Positions 16,505-24,440 of a stretch of 24,476 nucleotides of DNA are shown in pieces. Source of the stretch: CAYFSC01 sp964345695. Lineage in GTDB: Bacteria; Bacteroidota; Rhodothermia; Rhodothermales; Salinibacteraceae. The stretch spans positions 1 through 24,476 of the forward strand of contig CAYFSC010000026.1 of the NCBI GenBank assembly GCA_964345695.1. The letters are read 5' to 3'. Position 1 is the stretch's first letter. Each line of letters opens with the position of its first letter. Under the pieces are notes generated by a model, which had not been told where the DNA came from, did not search any database, and saw only the letters and a list, made by a program, of their open reading frames with translations. The translations under genes were made by a program, and so were the position numbers.

Positions 16505-18340
16505 ATGAATCGACGCGACTTCCTCCGCCGATCCAGCCTCGGCGTCGCCGGGCTCACCACGCTTCCGTATGTGAACGGTCCGTGGTTTCAGGGACGCCAG
16601 AGCCGCGAGACCGACGTCGTCATCTACGGCGGCGGGGCCGGAGGGCTGTGCGCGGGGATTCAAGCGGCGCGACTCGGGGCCGAGGTGGTCATCCTCGAAC
16701 CGTCGCCCTGGGTGGGTGGCATGCTCACAGCCGCCGGTGTGAGCGCGCTCGACGGCAACAAGTACGGCGCAGGCGGCGGACTCGTGCACGCCTTCCGGCA
16801 GCGTCTGGCCGACCACTACGGGTCCATCGACGCGCTCTTCACGGGCTGGATTAGCCTCTACTGCTACGAGCCGCACGTGGGCCATCGCATTCTGGAGGAC
16901 TGGGTGGCGGGCGAAGACCGGCTCATGGTCCTTCGCGGTGTCGAGGCCACCGGGTACGAGCGCATCGGGACGCGCACGCGTCGCATCGAGGTGACGCCGG
17001 TCGGCACGGACCTGGAGCCGCCGTGCTGCACCGACCCGTCGCAGACCCTCACGACCTCCGTCTTCATCGACGCGACGGAGTACGGCGACGGACTGGCCCT
17101 CGCGGGGATCGACTCCCGCCTCGGACGCGAGAGCCGGGACGCTTACGGCGAGTCGGCCGCGCCCGCTGAGGCGGACATGGCGATGCAGGACCTCACGTAT
17201 GCAGCCACACTCGTCCGCCAGCCGGGGGCCGATCCGATTCCCACGAGCCTGCAGGATCGGGCGGCGTGGGACGAGTTCACGTGCAGCACGACGGTCGACT
17301 GCCCGGATCCGGACCCGAAACAGCTCGGCCACACCGTCCACGACTGGGAGAAGTTCATCACATATGCCGAGCTCCCGAACAACAAGTACCTGCTCAACTG
17401 GCCACACGAGGCGAACGACTTCCCGGTCAATCGCGCCTACTTCGAGGACCGATACTATCGGGCGAAGCACAACCGTGCGGCCAAGCAGCACACGATGCAG
17501 TTCGTGAAGTACATGCAGACAGAACTCGGACATCCGGAGTGGCAGGTGGCCACGGACGAGTATCCCACGGCCGATCACCTGCCGCCCCTTCCGTACATCC
17601 GGGAGAGCCGACGGATGGTGAACGACCACGTCATGACGCAATCCGACGTGATCCCGGACGGGGACAATCCCCGGGCGCCAACCATCGGCGACTCCATCGC
17701 CGTCGGCGACTACTTCATCGACCATCACCACGCCACAAAGCACCTGCCGTCCGGATGCCGGCTGGGTGAAGACTATCCGGACAACGCGCCGTTTCAGGTG
17801 TCGCCGTCCGTGTTCTTCCCGGAGAACGGAGACGAGAGCTTTCTGGTAGGCGAGAAGAGCATCGCCGTCTCGCACATCGTGAACGGCTGCACGCGCCTCC
17901 AGCCGGTCGTCATGCTAATGGGACAGGCGCTCGGCGCGTTCGCTGCCTTCGCCGCTCACGACGACGTCGCTCCTGCGGACGTACGCGTGGACCGCGTGCA
18001 GTCGGCACTGCTGGACGCCGGCTGCCAGCTATACGTTATGTACGACGTGCCCACCGGTCACGACCTCTTTCGCCCGGTGCAGGAACTTGCACTCGCGGGC
18101 GTGCTACGCGACGACGATCCCACGCGCCTGGAACTGGAAAAGCCGATCCCTTCGTCCTGGGCCACCCGCTGGACCGAGCGCGCTCAAATGGGGCGTGGGC
18201 TGACTGCCACTGGCGATGGCCCTCTCCGCCGTGAGAACGTGGGATCGCCTCTCCAGGCCTCCCTCCCGGATGCCTCCAGCCCAGTTACTCGGGGAGCATT
18301 CGTCGAGGCACTGCACGCCCGTCTCGCAGCGCAAGAGTAG
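16505..18340 (+). CDS. Tat-exported FAD-dependent oxidoreductase with S-layer-homology-like C-terminus
   Basis: The 611-residue protein begins with a twin-arginine signal (MNRRDFLRRSSLGVAG), so it should be folded with its cofactor before export to the periplasm. The dinucleotide-binding fold follows: YGGGAGGLCAG (41-51), the ribose-binding acid at the end of the second strand (E65) and GGMLTAAG (71-78). This matches the FAD_oxidored family (PF12831), common in Bacteroidota glycan loci and of mostly unknown substrate. The region from residue 512 (MYDVPTGHD ... LALAGVL ... PVTRGAFVEALHARL at the end) reads like an S-layer-homology repeat with an insertion of about 40 residues. It follows the paralog pair by 44 bp and precedes GH38 by 96 bp. 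Oxidation of a sugar hydroxyl before cleavage is a plausible role but is inference. Confidence 0.88.
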   Translation: MNRRDFLRRSSLGVAGLTTLPYVNGPWFQGRQSRETDVVIYGGGAGGLCAGIQAARLGAEVVILEPSPWVGGMLTAAGVSALDGNKYGAGGGLVHAFRQRLADHYGSIDALFTGWISLYCYEPHVGHRILEDWVAGEDRLMVLRGVEATGYERIGTRTRRIEVTPVGTDLEPPCCTDPSQTLTTSVFIDATEYGDGLALAGIDSRLGRESRDAYGESAAPAEADMAMQDLTYAATLVRQPGADPIPTSLQDRAAWDEFTCSTTVDCPDPDPKQLGHTVHDWEKFITYAELPNNKYLLNWPHEANDFPVNRAYFEDRYYRAKHNRAAKQHTMQFVKYMQTELGHPEWQVATDEYPTADHLPPLPYIRESRRMVNDHVMTQSDVIPDGDNPRAPTIGDSIAVGDYFIDHHHATKHLPSGCRLGEDYPDNAPFQVSPSVFFPENGDESFLVGEKSIAVSHIVNGCTRLQPVVMLMGQALGAFAAFAAHDDVAPADVRVDRVQSALLDAGCQLYVMYDVPTGHDLFRPVQELALAGVLRDDDPTRLELEKPIPSSWATRWTERAQMGRGLTATGDGPLRRENVGSPLQASLPDASSPVTRGAFVEALHARLAAQE

Positions 18341-18436
18341 TGCCCTCTCACGGCACCGACCTCTCGGCGTCCTTCAGCCGGCCTCTGACCGCATCCCGAT
18401 CTATGAGATTTCGTCCGTTCGGCTAAACCGCGTTCC

Positions 18437-21166
18437 ATGACTGAATCGCCCGCTTCTCCCTCCGTGGACACGCCATACCGTGGCATCGTCGTATCGCACA
18501 CGCACTGGGACCGGGCTTGGTACCTGCCGTTTGAGTCGTTCCGGACCCGGCTCGTCCGGCTGGTCGACCGCCTTCTCGATCTTTTGGAGGACAATCCGGC
18601 GTATCGTGCTTTCACACTCGACGGGCAGACCGTCCTCCTAGAGGACTACCTCGACGTGCGGCCCGATCAGGAAGATCGACTGCGGCGGATGATCGAGGCG
18701 GACCGCCTGCTTATCGGACCGTGGTACACCCTGCCCGACCTGTTTCTCGTCTCCGGAGAGGCGGTGATCCGCAACCTGCAGGAAGGCCATCGCATGTGCG
18801 ACGACTACGGCGGCGCCATGCCCGTCGGCTATATCCCCGATCCCTTCGGACACTTCGCGCAAATGCCACAGATCCTCCAGGGCTTCGGGCTCGACACGTA
18901 CCTCTTCATGCGCGGGCTCGACCGGGAGGCGAAAGAGCGTCTCGGCGCCGTCTTCCACTGGGAAGCGCCCGACGGATCGCGCGTGCTCGCCGTCTACCAG
19001 CGGAAGGGCTACTTCCCCGCCGCTGCGCTCGGACATCCCGACATCTACGGGCGGTTCGACGGCCACGCCCCGGAGATCCACCTCGCGGAGGAGCAGTTCC
19101 GCGAGGCGATCGAGACGATGGCCCCGCTGCAGGACGAAACGACGCTGCTTCTCAGCAACGGATTCGACCACATGCCCGAGCAGCCTGAACTCCCGGCGTT
19201 GCTGCGCGACCTCAACGACCAGATGGAATCCCTTACGCTGAAGCACGGCACCCTGCCCGACTTCGTGGAGGCCCTCCAGGCCAAGGCCGGTGAGCACGGA
19301 ACACGCAGGGGCGATCTTCTGGGCAACGCTGATCATCCGATCCTGTCGAGCGTCTACTCGACGCGGATGTACCTGAAACGGCAGAACCACCGCGCGCAGC
19401 AGCTCCTCACGCGTTATGCCGAGCCGATGAGCGCATGGCTCGACGCCGAAGACGTGGGACCGGACGCCCGCCCCCTCCTACGTCATGCATGGAAGAAACT
19501 CATGCGGAACCATCCGCACGACGACATCTGCGGATGCAGCGTCGACGCCGTGCACGAGGACGACGAGGTCCGCTTCCGACAGGTCGAAGAGAGCGGCACC
19601 TCCCTTCTCGTCGAGCACCTGGAGCATCTGCTGAAGGACGGTGGCTTTCAGCCTCCGGCGACGACCGGGCCACGGGCCTCCGACGTGTGGGTCTTCAACC
19701 CGCATCCGTTCCGCCATACCCACCGCGTCGAAACGACGGTTTTCATCCCAAACACCGCAGGCAAGCGCGGTCCCGTTCCGCCCGTTCAGCAGCTCGGCGC
19801 CTGTGCTGGGGACAGCACTCCGGTTGACGTCACCATCCTGAATACGGAGGATGATGTCATGCGAAACGAGTATCTAGAGCAGACGTGGGGTCGCCGGTAC
19901 CGAATTGCGTTTGAGGTCGAAGTCCCACCGCTCGGCTATCAGGTCGTTCATGTCTACGAAGACGGGCCCTGGGCCGCCCCTCCGCAGGACGCGGAATCAG
20001 CATCAGAGTCCTTGGCACTCGAGAATGAACACTATCGGCTGACCGTCGACGACCGGTCCATTGTGCTGCACGACAAAGACCAGCGCCGAGCGATTCACGA
20101 CGTGCTGCGCTTCGAATATCAGCTCGATGGCGGCGACACCTATTCGTTCAGCCCCGTACCCGACCACGGTCCATGGTGGGCGACTCTGACCTCGGCTCGC
20201 TCGCATCCCACGCGGCCGGACGCCTTTCGCTTGCGCCACGTTCTTCCGGTTCCGGCCCACTACGACCCCCAAGACGGACCACAGGGTACCACCACGCTTG
20301 AACTCGTCACCGACCTGTCCTTGGGCCCGCATCGCGCGCTTGAAATCGACGTGCACTATGAGAATACGGCGGAGAGTGGGCGTCTCCGTGCCGTTTGTCC
20401 GACCACAACACGTACGGCGTCGGCACTGATGGACGCCCACTTTCGCCTGGCCGAGCGAACGCGGCCTCTGCAACACACTCCCGAGTCGCACCCGGATCGG
20501 TACAGAGAATATCCAGGTGAACTCACGTATCCTACACATCACCAAGGCGACTTTACGCTTGTGGAGGCGGACACACACCGAACCTGGATCGCCAACCGCG
20601 GACTGCCGGAGATTGAACTGCTGGCGCCCGACGGAGACACACATTTCGCCGTGACCTTGCACCGTGCTGTTGGGATGCTGTCAGTGGAAGGCGGACGCAT
20701 TCGGCGGTGCCAGGCCGGACCGTCAGTTCCAACCCCGGAAGCTCAGTGCAAACGCCCAATGCGCGCCGAGTTGGCGTATGGCACGGGAGATCTTTCACGG
20801 GACGCGGCCATTCGCCACGCCCAAGCGTTTGCCCACCCAGCCTGGGCGCGGGAGATGCCCTTTCTTCCTCATCTGGACTCCGCCGGACGCCGTCCTCGAA
20901 GCGGCCGTCTGTTGCAGATCGATTCCCCGGCCGTCGAACTCTCGTCGTTGGCGCCGGCCCCCCAAACTGGGGTGCAATCCCTCCGTCTATACAACCGGAG
21001 TGGATCTTCCCAAAAGGCTACCCTTTCATTTGGCTTCGACGTGAATGCATGGTGTACAACGGACCTACACGAGCGGTGGGACGAGAACTCAGCCCACAGT
21101 CTGGAGCAACCGCGCCTGTCCCTCGAGATGTCTCCGCATGAGATTCAGACGCTTCTGCTTCGATAG
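18437..21166 (+). CDS. GH38-family alpha-mannosidase-like glycosidase
   Basis: This 909-residue protein is a full-length member of glycoside hydrolase family 38 (COG0383). Its retaining, zinc-dependent enzymes cleave alpha-mannosides, and the E. coli MngB acts on mannosylglycerate. The zinc motif HTHWDRAW has H23 and D25 as probable ligands. The nucleophile motif YIPDPFGH places the catalytic aspartate at D135. SNGFDHMPEQPEL and NHPHDDICGCSVDAVH are the expected helical-domain motifs, and the beta-sandwich C-terminal half is complete. No signal peptide is present, so it acts in the cytoplasm on imported material. It starts 96 bp after the oxidoreductase and is the best substrate clue in the locus, pointing to an alpha-mannosidic linkage. 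Mannosylglycerate, a compatible solute of halophiles and thermophiles, is an alternative target. Confidence 0.93.
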   Translation: MTESPASPSVDTPYRGIVVSHTHWDRAWYLPFESFRTRLVRLVDRLLDLLEDNPAYRAFTLDGQTVLLEDYLDVRPDQEDRLRRMIEADRLLIGPWYTLPDLFLVSGEAVIRNLQEGHRMCDDYGGAMPVGYIPDPFGHFAQMPQILQGFGLDTYLFMRGLDREAKERLGAVFHWEAPDGSRVLAVYQRKGYFPAAALGHPDIYGRFDGHAPEIHLAEEQFREAIETMAPLQDETTLLLSNGFDHMPEQPELPALLRDLNDQMESLTLKHGTLPDFVEALQAKAGEHGTRRGDLLGNADHPILSSVYSTRMYLKRQNHRAQQLLTRYAEPMSAWLDAEDVGPDARPLLRHAWKKLMRNHPHDDICGCSVDAVHEDDEVRFRQVEESGTSLLVEHLEHLLKDGGFQPPATTGPRASDVWVFNPHPFRHTHRVETTVFIPNTAGKRGPVPPVQQLGACAGDSTPVDVTILNTEDDVMRNEYLEQTWGRRYRIAFEVEVPPLGYQVVHVYEDGPWAAPPQDAESASESLALENEHYRLTVDDRSIVLHDKDQRRAIHDVLRFEYQLDGGDTYSFSPVPDHGPWWATLTSARSHPTRPDAFRLRHVLPVPAHYDPQDGPQGTTTLELVTDLSLGPHRALEIDVHYENTAESGRLRAVCPTTTRTASALMDAHFRLAERTRPLQHTPESHPDRYREYPGELTYPTHHQGDFTLVEADTHRTWIANRGLPEIELLAPDGDTHFAVTLHRAVGMLSVEGGRIRRCQAGPSVPTPEAQCKRPMRAELAYGTGDLSRDAAIRHAQAFAHPAWAREMPFLPHLDSAGRRPRSGRLLQIDSPAVELSSLAPAPQTGVQSLRLYNRSGSSQKATLSFGFDVNAWCTTDLHERWDENSAHSLEQPRLSLEMSPHEIQTLLLR

Positions 21167-21264
21167 ACGCTTGCAGTTTGTCCCCCAGACATTCTGGCCT
21201 GCAACTGCAGAGCTTCGTCTCAACGGGTACACACGGATTTTCCTTTACCTGCCTTCCCGTTCGC

Positions 21265-22083
21265 ATGAGCCGTTCAACCGATGCCCGGAGCTTTCGTCGA
21301 ACGCACACTCGCACCGCTCAGGGTCGCTATCTTCTCTTGGCGCCGGACCGCTATCGCGAGACCCCAGAGGCGTCCTGGCCGCTTCTGCTCTTTCTTCACG
21401 GTGCCGGGGAGCGCGGCCAAGACATCGACCCGGTGACGCGCCACGGACCCCTGGCAGAGCCGAGCCCCGATGATCTCCCCCTCCTGATTGTTGCGGCACA
21501 GTGCCCGGCAGGCTCGTGGTGGACCCCCGCCGATATGCTGGCTCTCCGAAACGAATGCGAAGAGCGGTACCGGGTCGATCCGGCCCGCATCTACGGCACG
21601 GGCATCAGCATGGGTGCCACTGGGCTGTGGGCAGTGGCGACCGACGCCCCCGGCCGATTTGCCGCCATTGTCCCCATCTGTGGCCGGGCCGATCCGCTAC
21701 GCGCTCCTGCCCTCACCGACGTTCCGAGTTGGGCTTTCCACGGAGCCCAAGACGCTGTCATCCCCCCTCGCGCGATCGCGCACTACGGTCGACGCCATCC
21801 GGGCACTCGGGGGCACCGCTCGGCTCACGANNNNNNNNNNNNNNNNNNNNNNNNNNNNNNNNNNNNNNNNNNNNNNNNNNNNNNNNNNNNNNNNNNNNNN
21901 NNNNNNNNNNNNNNNNNNNNNNNNNNNNNNTCGCGCACTACGGTCGACGCCATCCGGGCACTCGGGGGCACCGCTCGGCTCACGATGAAGGCCGACGCCG
22001 GCCACGACGTATGGACCTCCGTTTACGCTTCTCACGATCTGTACGACTGGATGCTAGACCACAAACGCTCTGTAGACTCTTGA
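21265..22083 (+). CDS. Alpha/beta hydrolase (esterase/dienelactone-hydrolase-like), frameshifted as assembled and interrupted by a gap
   Basis: The chosen ATG at 21265 leads into YLLLAPDRYRE and PLLLFLHGAGERG, the oxyanion-side motif of carboxylesterase/prolyl-oligopeptidase-like hydrolases. The nucleophile elbow GISMGA places Ser115. GAQDAVIP supplies Asp163 and AGHDVW (His codon at 22003-22005) the triad histidine. No signal peptide is seen, so it is cytoplasmic, perhaps removing acyl groups from sugars. The 100-N gap lies between identical 55-bp copies. Merging them leaves 664 bp, one base too many. Removing one base between 21762 and 21775 (a run of six Cs, or the A at 21775) joins the reading frames to give VIP...SRTTVDAIRALGG and a 220-residue protein. 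The apparently open frame through the Ns is an accident of the 155-bp artefact. It could be a sequencing error, strain variation or a real pseudogene. Confidence 0.75.
   Translation: MSRSTDARSFRRTHTRTAQGRYLLLAPDRYRETPEASWPLLLFLHGAGERGQDIDPVTRHGPLAEPSPDDLPLLIVAAQCPAGSWWTPADMLALRNECEERYRVDPARIYGTGISMGATGLWAVATDAPGRFAAIVPICGRADPLRAPALTDVPSWAFHGAQDAVIPPRAIAHYGRRHPGTRGHRSAHXXXXXXXXXXXXXXXXXXXXXXXXXXXXXXXXXXSRTTVDAIRALGGTARLTMKADAGHDVWTSVYASHDLYDWMLDHKRSVDS
21776..21985. other. Second 100-N assembly gap flanked by identical 55-bp copies
   Basis: The 55 bases at 21776-21830 recur exactly at 21931-21985, separated by 100 Ns. This has the same geometry and the same overlap length as the gap in susD, so a k-mer overlap of 55 left unmerged is the best explanation. 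The base just before the left copy (A at 21775) is where the two assembly branches would diverge, and it lies in the stretch where the reading frame breaks. Confidence 0.85.
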
Positions 22084-22096
22084 CTGCCTTCTTTTC

Positions 22097-23023
22097 ATGA
22101 AAATCACCGGGACCTTCCTCGACGAGATCACACACGACATTCCCTCGCAAAACTGGGGGCCTGCCGAGTGGGCACGCGACTTTGACGCCATGCGGCAGGT
22201 GGGCATCGACACGGTCATCCTCATCCGCGCCGGGTACCGAAACCGCGCCACCTTCGACTCCACTGTCCTTCAGGACTACCAGCCCATGTTGCCGGCATAT
22301 CAGGACCTCGTGCGTCTGTTTCTTGACGAAGCCGAGCGGTGCGGCATGGATTTCTTCTTCGGCACTTACGACGCCGGTACATTCTGGGATGAGGGCGACT
22401 ACCGCGAGGAGGTGGACATAAATAAAGACTTCTGCGTCGAGGTTTTGGAGCGATACGGCGATGCAGACGCCTTCGCAGGATGGTATATCTGTCACGAGAT
22501 CAACGCCTACGATGACGCACAGATGGCCCTGTACGAGGAACTCGCCGACCATCTGCGCGGCCTCAAGAACATCCCCATCTTGATGTCCCCTTACATGAAA
22601 GGGGGCAAGCAATATGAGGACGAGGCACTGTCCTTCGAGGAACACGCGGCATCATGGGAACGCGTTTTCAAACGCTTGCAGGAGCATGTAGACATCGTCG
22701 CGTTTCAGGACGGCAACGTTCCGCTTCCAGATCTGCCTCGCTATCTCGCCGTCAATCGAGAGCTCGCCCAGGCACATGGGCTAACGTCCTGGAGCAATGT
22801 CGAGACTTTTGACCGCGACGTTCGCACTAAATTTCCACCAATCGATTTTCGGAAACTCCGATATAAGATGGAGCAGGCGGTTCAGGCCGATGTCGAGAAA
22901 TTGATCACCTTCGAATTTTCCCACTTCCTCAGCCCAAACTCTATGTTTGCCTCCGCGCGAAGCCTCCATCGACGATACCAAAACTGGATCGATGGAAGTC
23001 TCCGTTCAGAGAAACTCTCCTGA
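22097..23023 (+). CDS. DUF4434-type TIM-barrel protein, putative glycoside hydrolase
   Basis: This 308-residue protein begins MKITGTFLDEITHDIPSQNW, typical of DUF4434 (PF14488), a family of predicted (beta/alpha)8 glycosidase-like proteins found in Bacteroidota and others without a settled activity. Candidate catalytic acids sit where a retaining TIM-barrel glycosidase would have them. E134 is in GWYICHEI (end of strand 4) and E273 in LITFEFSHF (end of strand 7). ILMSPYMKGG and VAFQDGN are also family-like. It has no signal peptide and lies 13 bp after the hydrolase and 23 bp before the epimerase, so it is translated from the same cytoplasmic gene set. The role is inferred from fold and context. 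Confidence 0.85.
   Translation: MKITGTFLDEITHDIPSQNWGPAEWARDFDAMRQVGIDTVILIRAGYRNRATFDSTVLQDYQPMLPAYQDLVRLFLDEAERCGMDFFFGTYDAGTFWDEGDYREEVDINKDFCVEVLERYGDADAFAGWYICHEINAYDDAQMALYEELADHLRGLKNIPILMSPYMKGGKQYEDEALSFEEHAASWERVFKRLQEHVDIVAFQDGNVPLPDLPRYLAVNRELAQAHGLTSWSNVETFDRDVRTKFPPIDFRKLRYKMEQAVQADVEKLITFEFSHFLSPNSMFASARSLHRRYQNWIDGSLRSEKLS
22667..22680. promoter_or_regulatory. Possible intragenic operator-like site
   Basis: TTCAAACGCTTGCA inside the DUF4434 coding sequence matches the palindrome TGCAAACGTTTGCA at 12 of 14 positions. This is as good as the copy beside lacI. It encodes ordinary residues (FKRLQ), so it may be chance. An internal roadblock or looping site is the alternative. Confidence 0.2.
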
Positions 23024-23046
23024 TCACAGTCAACGATCGACATGCC

Positions 23047-24261
23047 ATGATGTCCCCGACTGACAAATTGATTCACCCGTCCGAGGACCGCCGCGAAGTC
23101 ATCCGGCGGATGCAGGTGCGGTACGAAACCGAGCTGCTGGAGCGGGTCGTCCCCTTTTGGGAGCAGCACTCCGTGGATCGTACGCACGGCGGCTATTACA
23201 ACTGTCTCGACTGCGATGGAAGTCGGTACGACACTACCAAGCACAGTTGGATGCAGGGCCGGCAGTCCTGGATGTTTAGTACGCTCTACCGAACGGTCGA
23301 GGCTCGCGACGAGTGGTTGGAGATCTCCCAGCTCGGCGTCGAGTTTCTGCGCGACCACGCGCTTCGCCCCAACGGTCAGGTGTTCTTCTCGCTCACCGAA
23401 GACGGGCAGCCGATCTACCAGCAACGAAAGATATTCTCGGAATGCTTTTACGTGATGGGCCTGGCCGGGTACGCCCATGCTGCGGGACGCGATGACCTCT
23501 TGCGTGAGGCAAGGCACGAATTGGAAACGATCTGGGACTGGGCCTACGACTGGTCGGCTGTCGGACGGCCGGCCCACGAAGGCCAGCCGGAGATGCAGTC
23601 GCTTGCTGTCCCCATGATTCTGCTCAACCTGATCGAGGTCGTCACGGACGGCGATGCCAACGCGTACCGACTGGAGGTCGACGACTGTCTCCGGCGGATT
23701 GAACGCCACGTACAAACCGACACGCAGCACGTCCACGAAACCGTCCGACCCGACGGGTCCCGTATCGATAGCCCCGAGGGTCGCCTTTTAAACCCCGGTC
23801 ACGCCTTGGAGACCGGGTGGTTTGTTCAACACTGGGCGCAGTGTCTTGAGCGGTCCGATCTGCAAGCGTTAGCCACGGACATCGTACGCTGGTCCTTCGA
23901 GACGGGGTGGGACGACGAGAAAGGTGGGATCTTTTATTTCTTGGACGCGGAGGGCTATTCGCCTACCCAGTTGGAGTGGTTTATGAAACTCTGGTGGCCC
24001 CACTGCGAGGCGCTCTACGCGCACCTTCTAAACTACGCCTTGTCCGGCAACGAGGCTGACTGGGAGGCCTTTAAAACCGTGGATGCGTACACCTTCGATC
24101 ACTTTCCCGATTCGACCCACGGGGAATGGTACGGCTACCTGAACCGCGAGGGCACGGTGACGCATCGGTTCAAGGGCGCTCCGTACAAAGGATGCTTCCA
24201 CGTGCCCCGGACACTGCTGCTCTGCTCGAAGCTTCTGCGGTCGCTTGACTCCGAACCGTAG
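23047..24261 (+). CDS. AGE-family (N-acylglucosamine 2-epimerase superfamily) epimerase/isomerase
   Basis: This 404-residue protein matches the length and (alpha/alpha)6-barrel pattern of the AGE superfamily. Visible motifs are SWMQGRQSWMFS (67-78), the RenBP/AGE signature RQxW. LNPGHALETGW follows with H252 and E255, then WWPHCEA with H319, and GCFHVPR with H385. Together these give the histidines and acid that line the active site. RenBP-type enzymes interconvert N-acetylmannosamine and N-acetylglucosamine. Other superfamily members act on mannose, mannobiose/cellobiose or sulfoquinovose. The RQxW and NPGHxxE motifs favour the AGE/RenBP branch over cellobiose 2-epimerases. Next to GH38 it would convert the released mannose-type sugar into a glucose-type one. 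There is no signal peptide. Two ATGs in tandem (23047, 23050) are both possible starts. Confidence 0.92.
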   Translation: MMSPTDKLIHPSEDRREVIRRMQVRYETELLERVVPFWEQHSVDRTHGGYYNCLDCDGSRYDTTKHSWMQGRQSWMFSTLYRTVEARDEWLEISQLGVEFLRDHALRPNGQVFFSLTEDGQPIYQQRKIFSECFYVMGLAGYAHAAGRDDLLREARHELETIWDWAYDWSAVGRPAHEGQPEMQSLAVPMILLNLIEVVTDGDANAYRLEVDDCLRRIERHVQTDTQHVHETVRPDGSRIDSPEGRLLNPGHALETGWFVQHWAQCLERSDLQALATDIVRWSFETGWDDEKGGIFYFLDAEGYSPTQLEWFMKLWWPHCEALYAHLLNYALSGNEADWEAFKTVDAYTFDHFPDSTHGEWYGYLNREGTVTHRFKGAPYKGCFHVPRTLLLCSKLLRSLDSEP

Positions 24262-24360
24262 CCCCCTCTTCCATCAGGCGGAGTCTGAAGGGCCACACCG
24301 AAAAATTTATGTCTCCAGTCCGACCCGGGTCGCCCCATCGACGAATCGAGTCTCTTTTAC

Positions 24361-24374
24361 TGCAAACGTGTTCA
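24361..24374. promoter_or_regulatory. Operator-like site 1 at the right edge
   Basis: TGCAAACGTGTTCA has a perfect left half-site (TGCAAACG) and matches the palindrome at 12 of 14 positions. It begins 100 bp after the epimerase stop, in a spacer without genes, and is followed at 19 bp centre-to-centre by a similar site. It presumably controls a gene beyond the window. Confidence 0.6.
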
Positions 24375-24379
24375 TTTAT

Positions 24380-24393
24380 TGCAAACGTACTCA
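24380..24393. promoter_or_regulatory. Operator-like site 2 at the right edge
   Basis: TGCAAACGTACTCA repeats the perfect left half-site of the neighbouring copy and matches the palindrome at 11 of 14 positions. Both copies have degenerate right halves ending in TCA. The pair could therefore be read as direct repeats of TGCAAACGT rather than palindromes, as a cooperative binding array would be. Confidence 0.5.
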
Positions 24394-24426
24394 CGGTAGA
24401 GACACGGTTAGTAGAAATCCCAAGAT

Positions 24427-24440
24427 TGGAAGCGTTTCCA
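24427..24440. promoter_or_regulatory. Operator-like palindrome 3 at the right edge
   Basis: TGGAAGCGTTTCCA is an almost perfect inverted repeat (one mismatched pair, G at 24432 against T at 24435) with the CG centre of LacI-family operators. An ATG at 24451 opens a frame (MGIEPAIL) that stays open to the window end. That is too short to call a gene. If it is real, the site would sit right at its start. Confidence 0.5.

Noticed and set aside
20744..20760. GTGCAAACGCCC inside the GH38 gene as an operator
   Set aside because: Only the left half-site matches. The right half has no palindromic counterpart.
21178..21264. TTG start at 21178 for the alpha/beta hydrolase
   Set aside because: The added 29 residues resemble no signal peptide or domain, and the ATG at 21265 directly precedes the conserved fold.
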